The notes beneath the pieces are model-generated. The model did no database searches and was not told the origin of the DNA. It saw nothing but the letters and a program-made list of their open reading frames with translations. Both the position numbers and the translations under genes were made by a program. DNA of 64,000 bases, from the NCBI GenBank assembly GCA_963792485.1, contig CAWBWL010000014.1, positions 1-64,000 of the forward strand, read 5' to 3'. The stretch comes from JANOYJ01 sp963792485 (GTDB lineage: Bacteria; Pseudomonadota; Alphaproteobacteria; Rhizobiales; Rhizobiaceae). This document shows positions 37,451-47,192 of this stretch, in pieces (position 1 is the stretch's first letter; each line of letters starts with the position of its first letter).

Positions 37451-38575
37451 CTATTTAAACGCCTTCCTCGGGTCAAACGCATCGCGCGTCGCTTCGCCGA
37501 TGAAGACGAGCAGCGAGAGCATGATCGAGATGACGAAGAAGCCGGTGAAGCCAAGCCATGGCGCTTGCAGATTGTTCTTGCCCTGGAACATGAGCTCGCC
37601 GAGCGAGGCTGAACCGGGCGGCAGACCAAAGCCGAGATAGTCGAGCGCGGTCAGCGTGGTGATCGATCCGTTCAGGATGAAGGGAAGGAAGGTGAGCGTT
37701 GCCACCATCGCGTTTGGCAAGAGATGGCGCCACATGATGGTGCCGTTCGGCACGCCGAGCGCGCGGGCGGCGTTGACATATTCGAAATTGCGGGCGCGGA
37801 AGAACTCGGCCCGCACCACATCGACAAAGCTGGTCCAGGACAGCACGATCATGATGCCAAGCAGCACCCAGAACCCGGACGGCAAAATGGTGGCGATGAT
37901 GATCAGGATATAAAGCCGAGGCAGCGAGGACCAGATTTCGATGAAGCGCTGCAGGATGAGGTCCGTCCAGCCGCCGTAAAAGCCCTGAATTGCGCCAAGC
38001 CAGATGCCGATCACGGCGGCGGCGGCGGTGAGCAGGAGGCCGAACAGAACCGAGATGCGGAACCCGTACAATGCGCGGGCGACCACATCGCGCGCCTGAT
38101 CATCTGTGCCGAGCCAGTTCATGTTGCCAAATGTGCAGTTCGGATCACCCGCGCCTTGCGGGTAGCGCGCGCAGCGCTCCTCCTTGGTGAGGAGAAAGGC
38201 AGGCTTGGATGGCGCCGCGCCGGGCAGGTCATTATTGACGGTGCGGTATGAATAACGGATCGGGGGCCAGAGCGCCCAGCCATTTAAGTTGATCTCGTCC
38301 TGGATAACCGGGTCGCGGTAGTCGGTGACGGCAAAAAATCCGCCAAATTTTTCCTCCGGATAATCGACAAATACCGGCGTCAGAAGTTCGCCCTTGTAGG
38401 AGACAAGGATCGGCTTGTCATTGGCGACGAACTCCGCACCCATTGCGATTATGAAGAGAAAAAGGAAAATCCAGAGCGACCAGAACCCGCGGCGGTTTGC
38501 CTTGAAATTCGCCCAGCGCCGCGCATTGATCGGCGACAGCGAGAAGCGTGAAGGTGTGGCGGCAATCGCGCTCAT
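37451..38575 (-). CDS. yejE: peptide ABC transporter permease YejE
   Basis: A 374-residue permease. An N-terminal OppC-like membrane segment precedes a long periplasmic loop (with the EFVANDKPILVSYKGE region) and then the BPD_transp_1 core with the EAA-type loop (VNAARALGVPNGTIMWRHLLP). It overlaps yejB by 4 nt. Confidence 0.95.
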   Translation of the reverse strand: MSAIAATPSRFSLSPINARRWANFKANRRGFWSLWIFLFLFIIAMGAEFVANDKPILVSYKGELLTPVFVDYPEEKFGGFFAVTDYRDPVIQDEINLNGWALWPPIRYSYRTVNNDLPGAAPSKPAFLLTKEERCARYPQGAGDPNCTFGNMNWLGTDDQARDVVARALYGFRISVLFGLLLTAAAAVIGIWLGAIQGFYGGWTDLILQRFIEIWSSLPRLYILIIIATILPSGFWVLLGIMIVLSWTSFVDVVRAEFFRARNFEYVNAARALGVPNGTIMWRHLLPNAMVATLTFLPFILNGSITTLTALDYLGFGLPPGSASLGELMFQGKNNLQAPWLGFTGFFVISIMLSLLVFIGEATRDAFDPRKAFK

Positions 38576-39663
38576 ACATCCCTCGTTTCAAAGTCGATGC
38601 GCGGGTCGATCCATGTGTAGGTGAGGTCCGATATCAGCCCGACGATCAGGCCGATCAGCGACATGATGTAGAGATTGGCGAACACCACCGGATAGTCGCG
38701 GTTGAGGATGGATTCATAGCTCAGCAACCCAAGCCCATCGAGTGAGAAGATGGTTTCGATCAGGATGGAGCCAGTGAAGAAAGCGCTGATGAAGGCAGCG
38801 GGAAATCCGGCGATGACGATCAGCATCGCATTGCGGAACACATGGCCATAAAGCACCTGGCGCTCGTTCAATCCCTTGGCGCGGGCCGTCACAACATATT
38901 GCTTGCGGATTTCATCGAGGAAGGAGTTTTTGGTCAAAAGCGTCGATGTCGCAAACGCGCCGAGCACCATGGCGGTGAGCGGCAAGGTCAGGTGCCAGAG
39001 ATAATCGGTGATCTTCTCATACCAGGGCAATTGGCTCCAATTCTCCGACCAGAGACCGCGCAGCGGAAAAACATCGTAGAACGATCCGCCTGCAAACAGC
39101 ACGATCAGCAAAATGCCGAACAGGAACCCCGGAATCGCATATCCAATGATGACGATGGCGCTCGTCCAGACATCAAAACGCGTGCCGTCGCGCACGGCCT
39201 TGGAAATGCCGAGCGGGATGGAGATGATGTAGGAGATAAGGGTGATCCACAGCCCAAGCGAGATAGAAACCGGCAGCTTGGACTTGATGAGATCTATAAC
39301 GTCCGCGCCTTTGAAATAACTGCGGCCGAAGTCGAAGCGCAAGTAATTCCACAGCATGATGCCGAAGCGCTCGAGCGGCGGTTTGTCGAAGCCGAACTGC
39401 TTCTCAAGATCGGCAATGAACTTTGGATCAAGCCCCTGCGCGCCGCGGTATCTGCCGCCCGCAGCATCGCCGCCATCCTCGCCGGCGAAATCGCTGCCGG
39501 ACCCGCCCAGCCGGTCATTGCCCGAATTGGCGTTGGTGAGGTTGGCAATCACCTGCTCAACCGGTCCGCCCGGCGCGAACTGCACGATGACGAATGTGAT
39601 TGCCATGATGCCGAGCACGGTCGGAATCATCAACAGCAGACGGCGCAGGATATAAGCGCCCAT
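38572..39663 (-). CDS. yejB: peptide ABC transporter permease YejB
   Basis: A 363-residue permease beginning MGAYILRRLLLMIPTVLGIM, the classical DppB/YejB N-terminal helix. The insertion at residues ~45-75 and the EAA loop (VTARAKGLNERQVLYGHVFRN) fit YejB. It pairs with YejE to form the membrane channel. Confidence 0.95.
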   Translation of the reverse strand: MGAYILRRLLLMIPTVLGIMAITFVIVQFAPGGPVEQVIANLTNANSGNDRLGGSGSDFAGEDGGDAAGGRYRGAQGLDPKFIADLEKQFGFDKPPLERFGIMLWNYLRFDFGRSYFKGADVIDLIKSKLPVSISLGLWITLISYIISIPLGISKAVRDGTRFDVWTSAIVIIGYAIPGFLFGILLIVLFAGGSFYDVFPLRGLWSENWSQLPWYEKITDYLWHLTLPLTAMVLGAFATSTLLTKNSFLDEIRKQYVVTARAKGLNERQVLYGHVFRNAMLIVIAGFPAAFISAFFTGSILIETIFSLDGLGLLSYESILNRDYPVVFANLYIMSLIGLIVGLISDLTYTWIDPRIDFETRDV

Positions 39664-39802
39664 CAGCCTTCCACTCGCCCTGTTAGGCGGACCATGATAA
39701 TGTATGACAAGCGCAAGACCCCGTCTTTCGCGGCATTTTCTACTGATTCGCGATTTTCATTTGGAATCTAGTCGAGACTCCGGCGCAAGCCAAAATCGCC
39801 GC

Positions 39803-41642
39803 CTATTTGATCCGCGCCGCTTTCTGTGCGTCATACCACCACACATCCGGGAAGCCGAATGCGAACTCGGGCAGCTTTGCCGGACGGCCAAAGCGGTCCC
39901 AATAGACATAGCGGTCGAACGGCGAGAACCATTGCGGAATGACGAAATGATTGGCCATCAGGACGCGGTCAAGCGCCTTGGTTGCGGTTATGAGCGCCTC
40001 GCGGTCCGGCGCGAAGATCACTTTGTCGATGAGCTGATCAACGGCGGGATCGGATATGCCGGCATAGTTCCGTGAACCTTCAACTGTGGCCGAGGAGGTT
40101 CCCCAATAGTTGCGCTGCTCATTGCCGGGGGAAAGCGTTTGCGCCCAAACGATTCCAATCATGTCATAGTCGAATTTGCGCACCCGCTCTTGGTAGGCGG
40201 AGGAATCGACTGTGCGCATGTCGAGCTTGATGCCGATGCGCTCAAGATTGGCTTGAAACGGCAAAACAATGCGCTCATCGACCTGCGTCTGGCTCAAATA
40301 TTCAATGGTGAAGGGGGCGCCGGTCTTTTCATTGACGAGCGTGTTGCCCTTGAGAGACCAGCCCGCCTCTTTCAGAAGCCTAAGGGCCTCGCGGAAATTT
40401 GCCCGCATCTTATCATTGTCGCCGCCAACCGGATTCACATAGGGCTCGGTAAAGACGCTGTCCGGTATCTTGCCGCGCAAGGGTTCGAGCAGAGCCAGTT
40501 CTTCCGGCGTCGGCAGGCCGGATGCGGCAAGCACCGTTCCCGCGAAATAGCTCTCTATGCGCTGGTAAATGCCGAAAAATGCCGTGCGGTTGGTCGCTTC
40601 AAAATCAAATGCGTAGTCGAGGGCGCGGCGCACCCGCAGCGTCCTTGAACTTGTCACGGCGCAGGTTTGGCACAAATGCCTGCATGACGCCCGTCGCCTT
40701 GTCTGGGTACTCTTCAAGGATCAAAGTGCCGTTCTTCTTCGCCGGAAGATCGGTGTAGGCGGTTGCCCAATTGCGGGAGACGCGCTCAAGCCTGTAGTCA
40801 TAAGCATCACCCTTGAATGCCTCGATCATCACCGTTTCGTCGCGATACAGGTCAAAGCGCAGCTCATCAAAGTTGAAACGGCCGATATTGACGTTCAAAT
40901 CCTTGCCCCAATGGTTTTCGTTGCGACCATAGGTGACATAGCGGCCAGCTTCGAACGCCTTGACCTTGTAGGGACCTGAACCCATCAGGGGCTCCAAAGT
41001 CGTTTCGGCGATGTTGCGGGGGTTGCCATTGGCGTCTTTGCCCTCCCACCAATGTTTGGGCAGGATGGGAAGCTGACCCATAATGTGCGGCAGTTCGCGG
41101 TTCCCCTTGGAGTCGAATGTGAAGGTAACTTCACGCTCGCCAGACTTTTCCGCCTTTGTCACGTTGGCGAAATAGCTCTTCAAGAGCGGGTTGATCGTTG
41201 TCGCCGTCTCAAAACTCCAAATCACATCATCCACAGTGACGGGCTGGCCATCTTGCCATCTGGCCTGGGCGTTCAGCCGGAAGGAGACAGAGGAAAAATC
41301 GTCGGGATATTTGGTGGCTTCCGCCAGCAACCCGTATTGCGATGATATATCCAGTTCGTCCAGTGAGGATGTCATCAGTGTCTCGTAGACTTCGGTGAGA
41401 CCCGGCGCCGCTTCGCCCTTTGCGGCAATTGGATTAAAGCTGTCGAAAGAGCCAACTGCCGCCTGCCGTGCAACGCCGCCCTTGGGCGCATCCTTGTTCA
41501 CATAGGGAAAATGCGCAAACCCGGCGGCGAGGCGTGGCTCTCCCGAGAGTGCAGAGCCGTGAACCCAATCCACAGCAAACGCGGGAAGGGAGCCTGTTGC
41601 AAAAGTGGCAATCACTGCCAGTGCACGGATGAGATGGCGCAT
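39803..41642 (-). CDS. yejA: peptide ABC transporter substrate-binding protein YejA, one frameshift near 40645
   Basis: A reconstructed ~613-residue periplasmic binding protein (SBP_bac_5). Starting at 41642 gives a signal peptide (MRHLIRALAVIATFATGSLP). The N-terminal part has SFDSFNPIAAKGEAAPGL and ARWQDGQPVTVDDVIWSFE; the C-terminal part ends WYDAQKAARIK. At ~40645 an extra base changes FKDARVRRALDYAF into FKDAAGAPRPRL. Both halves match the family, so the gene is probably intact in the cell. It heads yejABEF, followed by 139 bp before yejB. Confidence 0.88.
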
Positions 41643-41715
41643 ATCTTTCCCTTGATGTGACGTTCCAATGAACCTGTGGCCGCCTGAGCGAAAAGGCAAG
41701 GCATCAGCGCACATG

Positions 41716-41744
41716 AAAAAGGCCGGAAACAGGGTCCGGCCTTT
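41716..41744 (-). terminator. terminator of the cytochrome c gene
   Basis: Stem GGCCGGA / TCCGGCC followed on the minus strand by TTTTT, 25 bp beyond the stop of the cytochrome gene. Confidence 0.85.
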
Positions 41745-41768
41745 CAATTCAGATCAAATTGTCGTGGC

Positions 41769-42314
41769 TCACGGCAGCGGCGCGGGGCTGTCGGCCAACG
41801 ACCGCAGATAAGCGATCAGATTGGCACGCTCATCAGACTTCTTTACCCCGGCAAAGCCCATTGCGGTGCCTTTGACGGTCGCTTTTGGCGCAGCGATAAA
41901 GGCCGAAAGCTTCTCGTAATCCCAAGCGCCGTTGGATGCATATTCTTTCAGGGCGGCCGAATAGCCGAAGCCGCCATGCGAGGCGATGGGCCGGCCGACA
42001 ATGCCCCAGAGGTTAGGCCCAACCTTGTTGGCGCCGCCACTGTCTGGCGTGTGGCATGCAACGCACTTCTTGAAAACGGTGGCGCCCGCCGCAGGATCAG
42101 CAGCAGCCAGCAGAGGAGCAATAGGCTCGGCGGCAGCAGGGGCGCCCGCAGCGGCGCCTTCGCCGGTGGCAGCTTCCGCCGCTTCGATGATGTAGCCTGG
42201 CTTTTCAGGCGCGGGGCTGTCGAACAGGGTGCCCGAGACGAGGCTGATGGACATGAGGATGAACACTGTGCCCAAAAACGCACCGGCCAGTTTGTTCAGC
42301 TGAAATGAATCCAT
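41769..42314 (-). CDS. membrane-anchored c-type cytochrome (CycM-like)
   Basis: A 181-residue cytochrome c552/CycM-type protein. An uncleaved N-terminal helix (residues ~10-28) anchors it, then an Ala/Pro-rich linker, then the heme site C84-V-A-C87-H88 and the methionine ligand in GTAMGFAG. It shuttles electrons from the bc1 complex to the oxidase. Divergent to kdsB, as in many Hyphomicrobiales. Confidence 0.92.
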   Translation of the reverse strand: MDSFQLNKLAGAFLGTVFILMSISLVSGTLFDSPAPEKPGYIIEAAEAATGEGAAAGAPAAAEPIAPLLAAADPAAGATVFKKCVACHTPDSGGANKVGPNLWGIVGRPIASHGGFGYSAALKEYASNGAWDYEKLSAFIAAPKATVKGTAMGFAGVKKSDERANLIAYLRSLADSPAPLP

Positions 42315-42455
42315 GTTTTCCCGACTCCCGGCGCTAAAACGCCTGATCCCGACCTGTCAAATCGGTTTTCGCTCTAGGTCTTTTGAGTTTGACTTGCAAC
42401 ACCTATAAGGCAAGGAACCCCGTGACTTTTTGACACCGCCGAGCCTTCACAACCC

Positions 42456-43193
42456 ATGAAAACCCTGATCCTCATTCCCGCCCGCATGGCTTCTACGCGC
42501 CTGCCCAATAAGCCGCTGGCTGATATTTGCGGCGTTCCGATGATCGTGCGGGTCGCACAGCAGGCGCGCGCGGCGAAGGCGGGCAGGGCGGTTGTGGCGA
42601 CGGACGCGAGGGAAGTCGCGAAAGCGGTTGAGGCCGCCGGTTTTGAGGCCGTCATGACGCGAGCCGATCATCAATCCGGTTCCGACCGGATATTTGAGGC
42701 GCTGAATAAGCTTGATCCGGGGAAAGAAGTGGAGTTTGTCGTCAATGTTCAAGGCGATCTGCCGACGCTTGATCCTGCATTGATCCGCTTGTCCTTAAAG
42801 CCGCTGAAGGATGACAGCACCGATATCGCAACGCTTGCCGCCGAAATCGCGCGGGAGGAAGAGCGGACCAATGAGAACGTCGTCAAGCTGGTTGGAACGC
42901 CGATTGGCGCGACCCGCTTGCGCGCGCTCTACTTCACCCGCGCCACCGCGCCCTGGGGGCCGGGGCCGCTCTATCACCATATCGGGCTTTACGCCTACAG
43001 GCGCGACGCTTTGCAGAGATTTGTCAAACTTGGGCCGTCGGCGCTCGAAAGGCGGGAGCGGCTGGAGCAGCTGCGGGCGCTGGAGGCGGGGATGCGGATC
43101 GATGCCGAGATTGTCAAAACCGTGCCGCTTGGCGTAGACACCCCGCACGATCTGGAGCGGGCGCGCCGCATAGTCGCCGGAAAAGAAGAATGA
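42456..43193 (+). CDS. kdsB: 3-deoxy-manno-octulosonate cytidylyltransferase
   Basis: A 245-residue enzyme that activates KDO as CMP-KDO for lipopolysaccharide core synthesis. The N-terminal nucleotide-binding motif is IPARMASTRLPNKPLADI, with QGDLPTLDPALI and the C-terminal GVDTPHDLERAR. Intact; its stop overlaps the pheA start (ATGA), so they form an operon. Confidence 0.95.
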   Translation: MKTLILIPARMASTRLPNKPLADICGVPMIVRVAQQARAAKAGRAVVATDAREVAKAVEAAGFEAVMTRADHQSGSDRIFEALNKLDPGKEVEFVVNVQGDLPTLDPALIRLSLKPLKDDSTDIATLAAEIAREEERTNENVVKLVGTPIGATRLRALYFTRATAPWGPGPLYHHIGLYAYRRDALQRFVKLGPSALERRERLEQLRALEAGMRIDAEIVKTVPLGVDTPHDLERARRIVAGKEE

Positions 43194-44038
43194 CCCGCGA
43201 AAAGACCAATGTGATAGCCTTTCAGGGCGAACTCGGCGCGAACTCCGACCTTGCGTGCCGGAACATGTATCCGGCGATGACAACAATGCCGTGCCCGACT
43301 TTCGAGGACGCCTTCAGCGCGGTCGAAACCGGCAAGGCGGACCTTGCCATGATCCCGATTGAAAACACCATTGTCGGGCGCATCGCAGACATTCATCACA
43401 TCCTGCCGGAATCCAAGCTTCACATCATTGGCGAATATTTCCTGCCGATCCATTTCAACCTGATGGCGCTGCCCGGCGTATCGGTCAGCGAAATCAAATC
43501 CGTTCACTCCATGATCCCGGCCCTTGGCCAATGCCGGAAATTTCTGCGCAAACATCATTGGAAACCCGTCGTCGCGGGCGACACCGCAGCGGCGGCGCGG
43601 CTTGTTTCCGAAAGCGGCGACAGGTCAATGGCGGCGCTTGCGACAAGTCTGGCGGCTGAGCTCTACGGGTTGAACATTCTGATGCCGGATGTTGAGGACA
43701 CTGACACGAATGTGACGCGGTTCATCGTGCTTTCAAAGGAGAAGGACTGGGCGGCCCGGCAAAATGCGTCGCTCCAGATGATGACGACATTTATTTTCAA
43801 CGTCCGCAACGTGCCGGCGGCGCTCTACAAGGCGATGGGCGGCTTTGCGACCAATGGCGTCAACATGACCAAGCTGGAGAGCTATCAACTCGGCGGCGCG
43901 TTCACGGCGACGCAGTTCTACGCCGATATTGAGGGACACCCGGAAGACAAGAACGTCGCGCTGGCGCTCGAGGAGCTGCGCTTTTTCTCCAAGGAAGTTC
44001 GCATTTTGGGCGTCTATCCGCAGGCGCAGAGCCGGTAG
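43190..44038 (+). CDS. pheA: prephenate dehydratase
   Basis: A 282-residue monofunctional enzyme of phenylalanine synthesis. The catalytic domain runs from IAFQGELGANSDLACRNMYP to the TNVTRF motif (DTDTNVTRFIVLSKE); an ACT domain for phenylalanine feedback follows (AALYKAMGGFATNGVNMTKLE). No chorismate mutase domain is fused. Coupled to kdsB. Confidence 0.94.
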   Translation: MTREKTNVIAFQGELGANSDLACRNMYPAMTTMPCPTFEDAFSAVETGKADLAMIPIENTIVGRIADIHHILPESKLHIIGEYFLPIHFNLMALPGVSVSEIKSVHSMIPALGQCRKFLRKHHWKPVVAGDTAAAARLVSESGDRSMAALATSLAAELYGLNILMPDVEDTDTNVTRFIVLSKEKDWAARQNASLQMMTTFIFNVRNVPAALYKAMGGFATNGVNMTKLESYQLGGAFTATQFYADIEGHPEDKNVALALEELRFFSKEVRILGVYPQAQSR

Positions 44039-44071
44039 GCATGAAGCCTCAGCAGGTTCCGCATGGCTGAC

Positions 44072-44428
44072 TCAAGCCGCTTTTGCGCCAATATCAAACT
44101 CAAAATGAATGGTCTCATAAGGGAAAACCACGCCGTCTTTCTCCCGGTCAATCACCCCCGCCTTGATCAGCGCCGTGATGTCGCTGTGCACGCCTTTGTA
44201 GTCACGCCCCACCCGCCGCGCCACTTCCCGGTACGCCAGCGGCCCCTGTCCGGCCATGGCGCGGATGATGTCGAGGCGTTTGGGAGCAAGGACGCGGTGC
44301 ATGAGGCCGTATGTTGGGAAACTCAATCCGGGCGTCGCGTCCGGCCGGTTGTTTTTCATCGCTGAGCCGACCGCCCGCAGCGTTTCCTCAAGACTCTGGA
44401 CGCGGATGGTTAATATGTTTTCATTCAT
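44072..44428 (-). CDS. tumA: TumA-type antitoxin / winged-helix regulator
   Basis: A 118-residue protein with a winged helix-turn-helix: LDIIRAMAGQGPLAYREVARR then DYKGVHSDITALIKAGVID. This HVO_A0114-like family is the usual partner of TumE toxins. Its start overlaps the stop of the upstream toxin gene by 4 nt. The toxin-first order is typical of this module. Probably represses the pair via the palindrome at 44720-44739. Confidence 0.75.
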   Translation of the reverse strand: MNENILTIRVQSLEETLRAVGSAMKNNRPDATPGLSFPTYGLMHRVLAPKRLDIIRAMAGQGPLAYREVARRVGRDYKGVHSDITALIKAGVIDREKDGVVFPYETIHFEFDIGAKAA

Positions 44429-44706
44429 GCCTCATACCTTTCCACATCGTTTCTGAAGTCGGCAATCAACTTGTCGAGGCTCGAAAACTTGTAAGGGTGC
44501 TCGACAGGTCCGAGATGCCGATGATCACCTTTTCCCCGCTCATTGTCATACCTCAGAACACATACATCCTTGACCACATAGGCGAAGCGGTACTTGAAGT
44601 TATGAGTGCTTCCTTCAACCGGATGCGGAACGGCCCAAGCGACCAACTCGACGAATGAGTCTTCTGTCAACGGCACATGGCGGCGAAAGAGCAATTCAGC
44701 CTTCAT
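44425..44706 (-). CDS. tumE: TumE-family toxin (DUF6516)
   Basis: A 93-residue protein with the family pattern: MKAELLFRRHVPLTEDSFVE, then STHNFKYRFAYVV and CVLRYDNERGKGDHRH. TumE proteins are probable ribonuclease toxins paired with a winged-helix antitoxin. The start at 44706 is chosen because the family begins MKAELL; the longer frame crosses the operator. Confidence 0.78.
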   Translation of the reverse strand: MKAELLFRRHVPLTEDSFVELVAWAVPHPVEGSTHNFKYRFAYVVKDVCVLRYDNERGKGDHRHLGPVEHPYKFSSLDKLIADFRNDVERYEA

Positions 44707-44719
44707 GATGTAAATGATA

Positions 44720-44739
44720 ACATCAGTTTGAATTGATGT
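44720..44739 (-). promoter_or_regulatory. putative operator of the TumE-TumA module
   Basis: Inverted repeat ACATCA / TGATGT with 8 bp between, 14 bp upstream of the toxin start, in AT-rich DNA. It fits autoregulation but is short. Confidence 0.45.
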
Positions 44740-44766
44740 AAACACTTACACCTATAGTCGCAGCGA

Positions 44767-45682
44767 TTAAGCCGCCCAGCCCGCAATTAGATAATGTGCA
44801 ATCGATCCAAACGGCGGAATCTGCGCGCCGGAAACATGCGTCTCCCGCATCATTTCCCTGACATCTTCCCGCGAGAACCAGCCGCCGCTCTCCAATTCGT
44901 CTTTCTCGAGGACAAAATCCGCGTTCAACGCTTCCGCCACACAGCCGATCATCAGCGAATGCGGAAACGGCCAGGGCTGACTGGCGACATAGCTGACTTT
45001 GTCCACCCGAAGACCGGCCTCCTCCAGCGTCTCGCGCCGCACCGCTTCTTCGATGGTTTCGCCCGGCTCGATGAACCCGGCCAGACACGACACCATCTTC
45101 TCCGGAAAACGCGCGCTTCGAGCCAGAAGGCACTTGTCCTCATGCGTAATCAGCATGATCGTCACCGGGTCGGTGCGCGGGAAATGCTCCTTGCCACAGC
45201 CAGTGCAGACGCGCTTGTAACCGGCGGCTTCGGGACGTGTGGCGGAGCCGCACGTGCCGCAGAATTTGCAGCCCTGATGCCAGGAGAGGAGGGCCGAGGC
45301 CTGGGCGATCTCGCCGAGGATTGGCGGGGAAAGGAGGTGGCCTGCGAACAGCGGGCGGATGTCGCTGGCGTCGAACGGCGCGGGCAGGCGGTCGGGCGTG
45401 CCGGGAACGAGAACGGCAATGTGCGGAACTTCCGTCGAGATGGCCAAGCAGAACCGCCTCGCTTATGTCGGGTGACGAACGGCAGAATTTCCTTTTGAGC
45501 TGAAAAGGCATGTCACCGCATCGTCGCTGACGCGCCGAATGACCGGCTTGCCTTCGACAAAACAATGAACTTCGCATGCTGGATCGCGCAATGGCACGGG
45601 CAAGCGCATTTTCATCGCGCTTTTCCGCCAGCCTCCACAGCGGGTTGCCACTGAAGGCGATGGGAAAAGCGGAATTTGGCAT
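44767..45682 (-). CDS. nudC: NADH pyrophosphatase NudC (RNA deNADding Nudix enzyme), N-terminal frameshifts
   Basis: The C-terminal 226 residues are in one frame: zinc ribbon (CKFCGTCGSA and RVCTGCG), the Nudix box GFIEPGETIEEAVRRETLEEAGL-type helix, and the NudC motif SQPWPFPHSLM. The enzyme hydrolyses NAD(H) and NAD-capped RNA. The N-terminal domain is scattered over three frames: MPNSAFPIAFSGNPLWRLAE (start 45682), then CEVHCFVEGKPVIRRVSDDA, then DISEAVLLGHLDG, joined to VPHIAVLVPG near 45428 by one extra A. At least three breaks; they look like base-call errors. Confidence 0.85.
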
Positions 45683-45743
45683 GCGATTTGACCGGATGGT
45701 ATAAAATTCTTTCAACAGGCAAGCGTGGCCAAGGTCAAGGCGA

Positions 45744-46169
45744 TTATGGAAAAAACGCCATCTTTAGTCGTTTGATCAACAGGTGCAGCGCCTCTTGCCC
45801 GTACGGCGTGCGTTCACCGAAACCCCAGACCGGCCCCGGCCAGTTTGGATCGCCAGCGCTGCGCGCCACGACATGAATGTGCAATTGGCGGACAATATTG
45901 CCCAATGCGGCTGAGTTGATCTTCTCGCAATCCGTCAGTTTCTTGAGGATTGATGCCGCCAGTGCCGTCTCTCGTGCGAGCACAGCTTGATCTGTTTCCG
46001 TCAAGTCATGGATTTCCGTCGCGCCCGCCCGCAAAGGCGCCAGCACCAGCCATGGCCAGCGCGCATCGTTCATCAGGCGCACTTCGCAGAGCTCGAGCTC
46101 GCCGATTTCCAGCGAGTCTCTTGCGAGCCGTTCATCCAGTCGAAACAGCACCATCTGCAATCTTTCCAT
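45744..46169 (-). CDS. HIT-family hydrolase
   Basis: A 141-residue HIT protein. The histidine triad reads QLHIHVVAR, with glutamine in place of the first histidine, as in a common alphaproteobacterial subgroup. These enzymes hydrolyse nucleotidyl phosphoramidates or dinucleoside polyphosphates. It overlaps the EamA gene upstream by 38 nt. Confidence 0.85.
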   Translation of the reverse strand: MERLQMVLFRLDERLARDSLEIGELELCEVRLMNDARWPWLVLAPLRAGATEIHDLTETDQAVLARETALAASILKKLTDCEKINSAALGNIVRQLHIHVVARSAGDPNWPGPVWGFGERTPYGQEALHLLIKRLKMAFFP

Positions 46170-47025
46170 TGCTCCGTGTCTGCAATGCGAAATGCGCCAT
46201 CACGGCGGCGAACACAATGGCGCCGCCAATCAGCGTTGCGCGCTGCGGCGTCTCGGCGAAAAACATAAAGACCCAGACCGGCGCCAGCGGCGCGTCGAGC
46301 GCCCCGATCAAAGCCGTCTCCGTCGGCGGCAGCAGCCGCGAGCCATAGGCGAACAGGATAAACCCCACCGCCATCGACAGGATGCCGAACGCGGCGAGGA
46401 TGAAAAGCTCGGAGACGGGCGGAATGCCCGGGCTGCTGAACGGCAGCGAGATCATCGCGCTGATGAAGGTCGAGACGCAGGCGGCGGCGAGCAGGTCAAT
46501 CTGCGTGTGCCTGCGCGCCAGCACCATCAGCGCGGCCATGGCGAATGTCATGCCGAACGCCAGCAGGTCGCCGGAAATATGCCCTTCGCCCGCGCCAAAG
46601 CCGACCATGACCGCAACGCCGATCAGCGCAAAGAAGCTCGAAACCAGCGCCGTGCGCGTCGGCTTCTCGCGCATCACCAGCCAGCCCAGCCCGCCCGCCA
46701 CAAACGGGACCACCGCATAAATCACCGCCACATGCGCGACGCTCGTCAGCCGGAACGCGGCGATATACATCTGCATCGCCGCCGCGCCGATGATGGCGTA
46801 GAGGAAGCCCCACCGGTCCATCCGCATGAGCCGCCCAAACGCGCCGGTTCCTTCCTCAAACACCATATAGGCGAAAAACCCCAGCGACCCGAATATGCCG
46901 CGCCACAGCAGCATGGTCGGCGTGTCCACCGAGATGATCCGCGTGAACAGCCCCGCCGTGCTCCAGACGAGGGCGGAGAGGGTGACGAGGAGGATGCCGA
47001 GGCGGTAGGCGCGGTGGGGGTTCAT
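46132..47025 (-). CDS. EamA-family (DMT superfamily) transporter
   Basis: A 297-residue inner-membrane protein with about ten hydrophobic helices in two EamA repeats (GILLVTLSALVWSTAGLFTR starts the first; LAFGMTFAMAALMVLARR the second). Substrate unknown; relatives export metabolites or amino acids. It ends inside the HIT gene, so the two are co-transcribed. Confidence 0.88.
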   Translation of the reverse strand: MNPHRAYRLGILLVTLSALVWSTAGLFTRIISVDTPTMLLWRGIFGSLGFFAYMVFEEGTGAFGRLMRMDRWGFLYAIIGAAAMQMYIAAFRLTSVAHVAVIYAVVPFVAGGLGWLVMREKPTRTALVSSFFALIGVAVMVGFGAGEGHISGDLLAFGMTFAMAALMVLARRHTQIDLLAAACVSTFISAMISLPFSSPGIPPVSELFILAAFGILSMAVGFILFAYGSRLLPPTETALIGALDAPLAPVWVFMFFAETPQRATLIGGAIVFAAVMAHFALQTRSNGKIADGAVSTG

Positions 47026-47192
47026 GGGGGGATTGCTAGCGCGGAATGGGGCGGGGGCATAGCGGCTTTGCGGCGCGATTGAATGACTGCTGCCACAAAC
47101 CGCCAGAGTGAGGCAGTTTGATTTTCAGACGGAGGTCAGCGACATCGGATTGGCTGCTAAGGGTCCAGAGCGGACATTCACAAGCGTAGGCG

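Noticed and set aside
46192..47082. Plus-strand 296-codon frame over the EamA gene
   Set aside because: His/Arg-rich shadow without domains; the minus strand encodes a typical ten-helix transporter.
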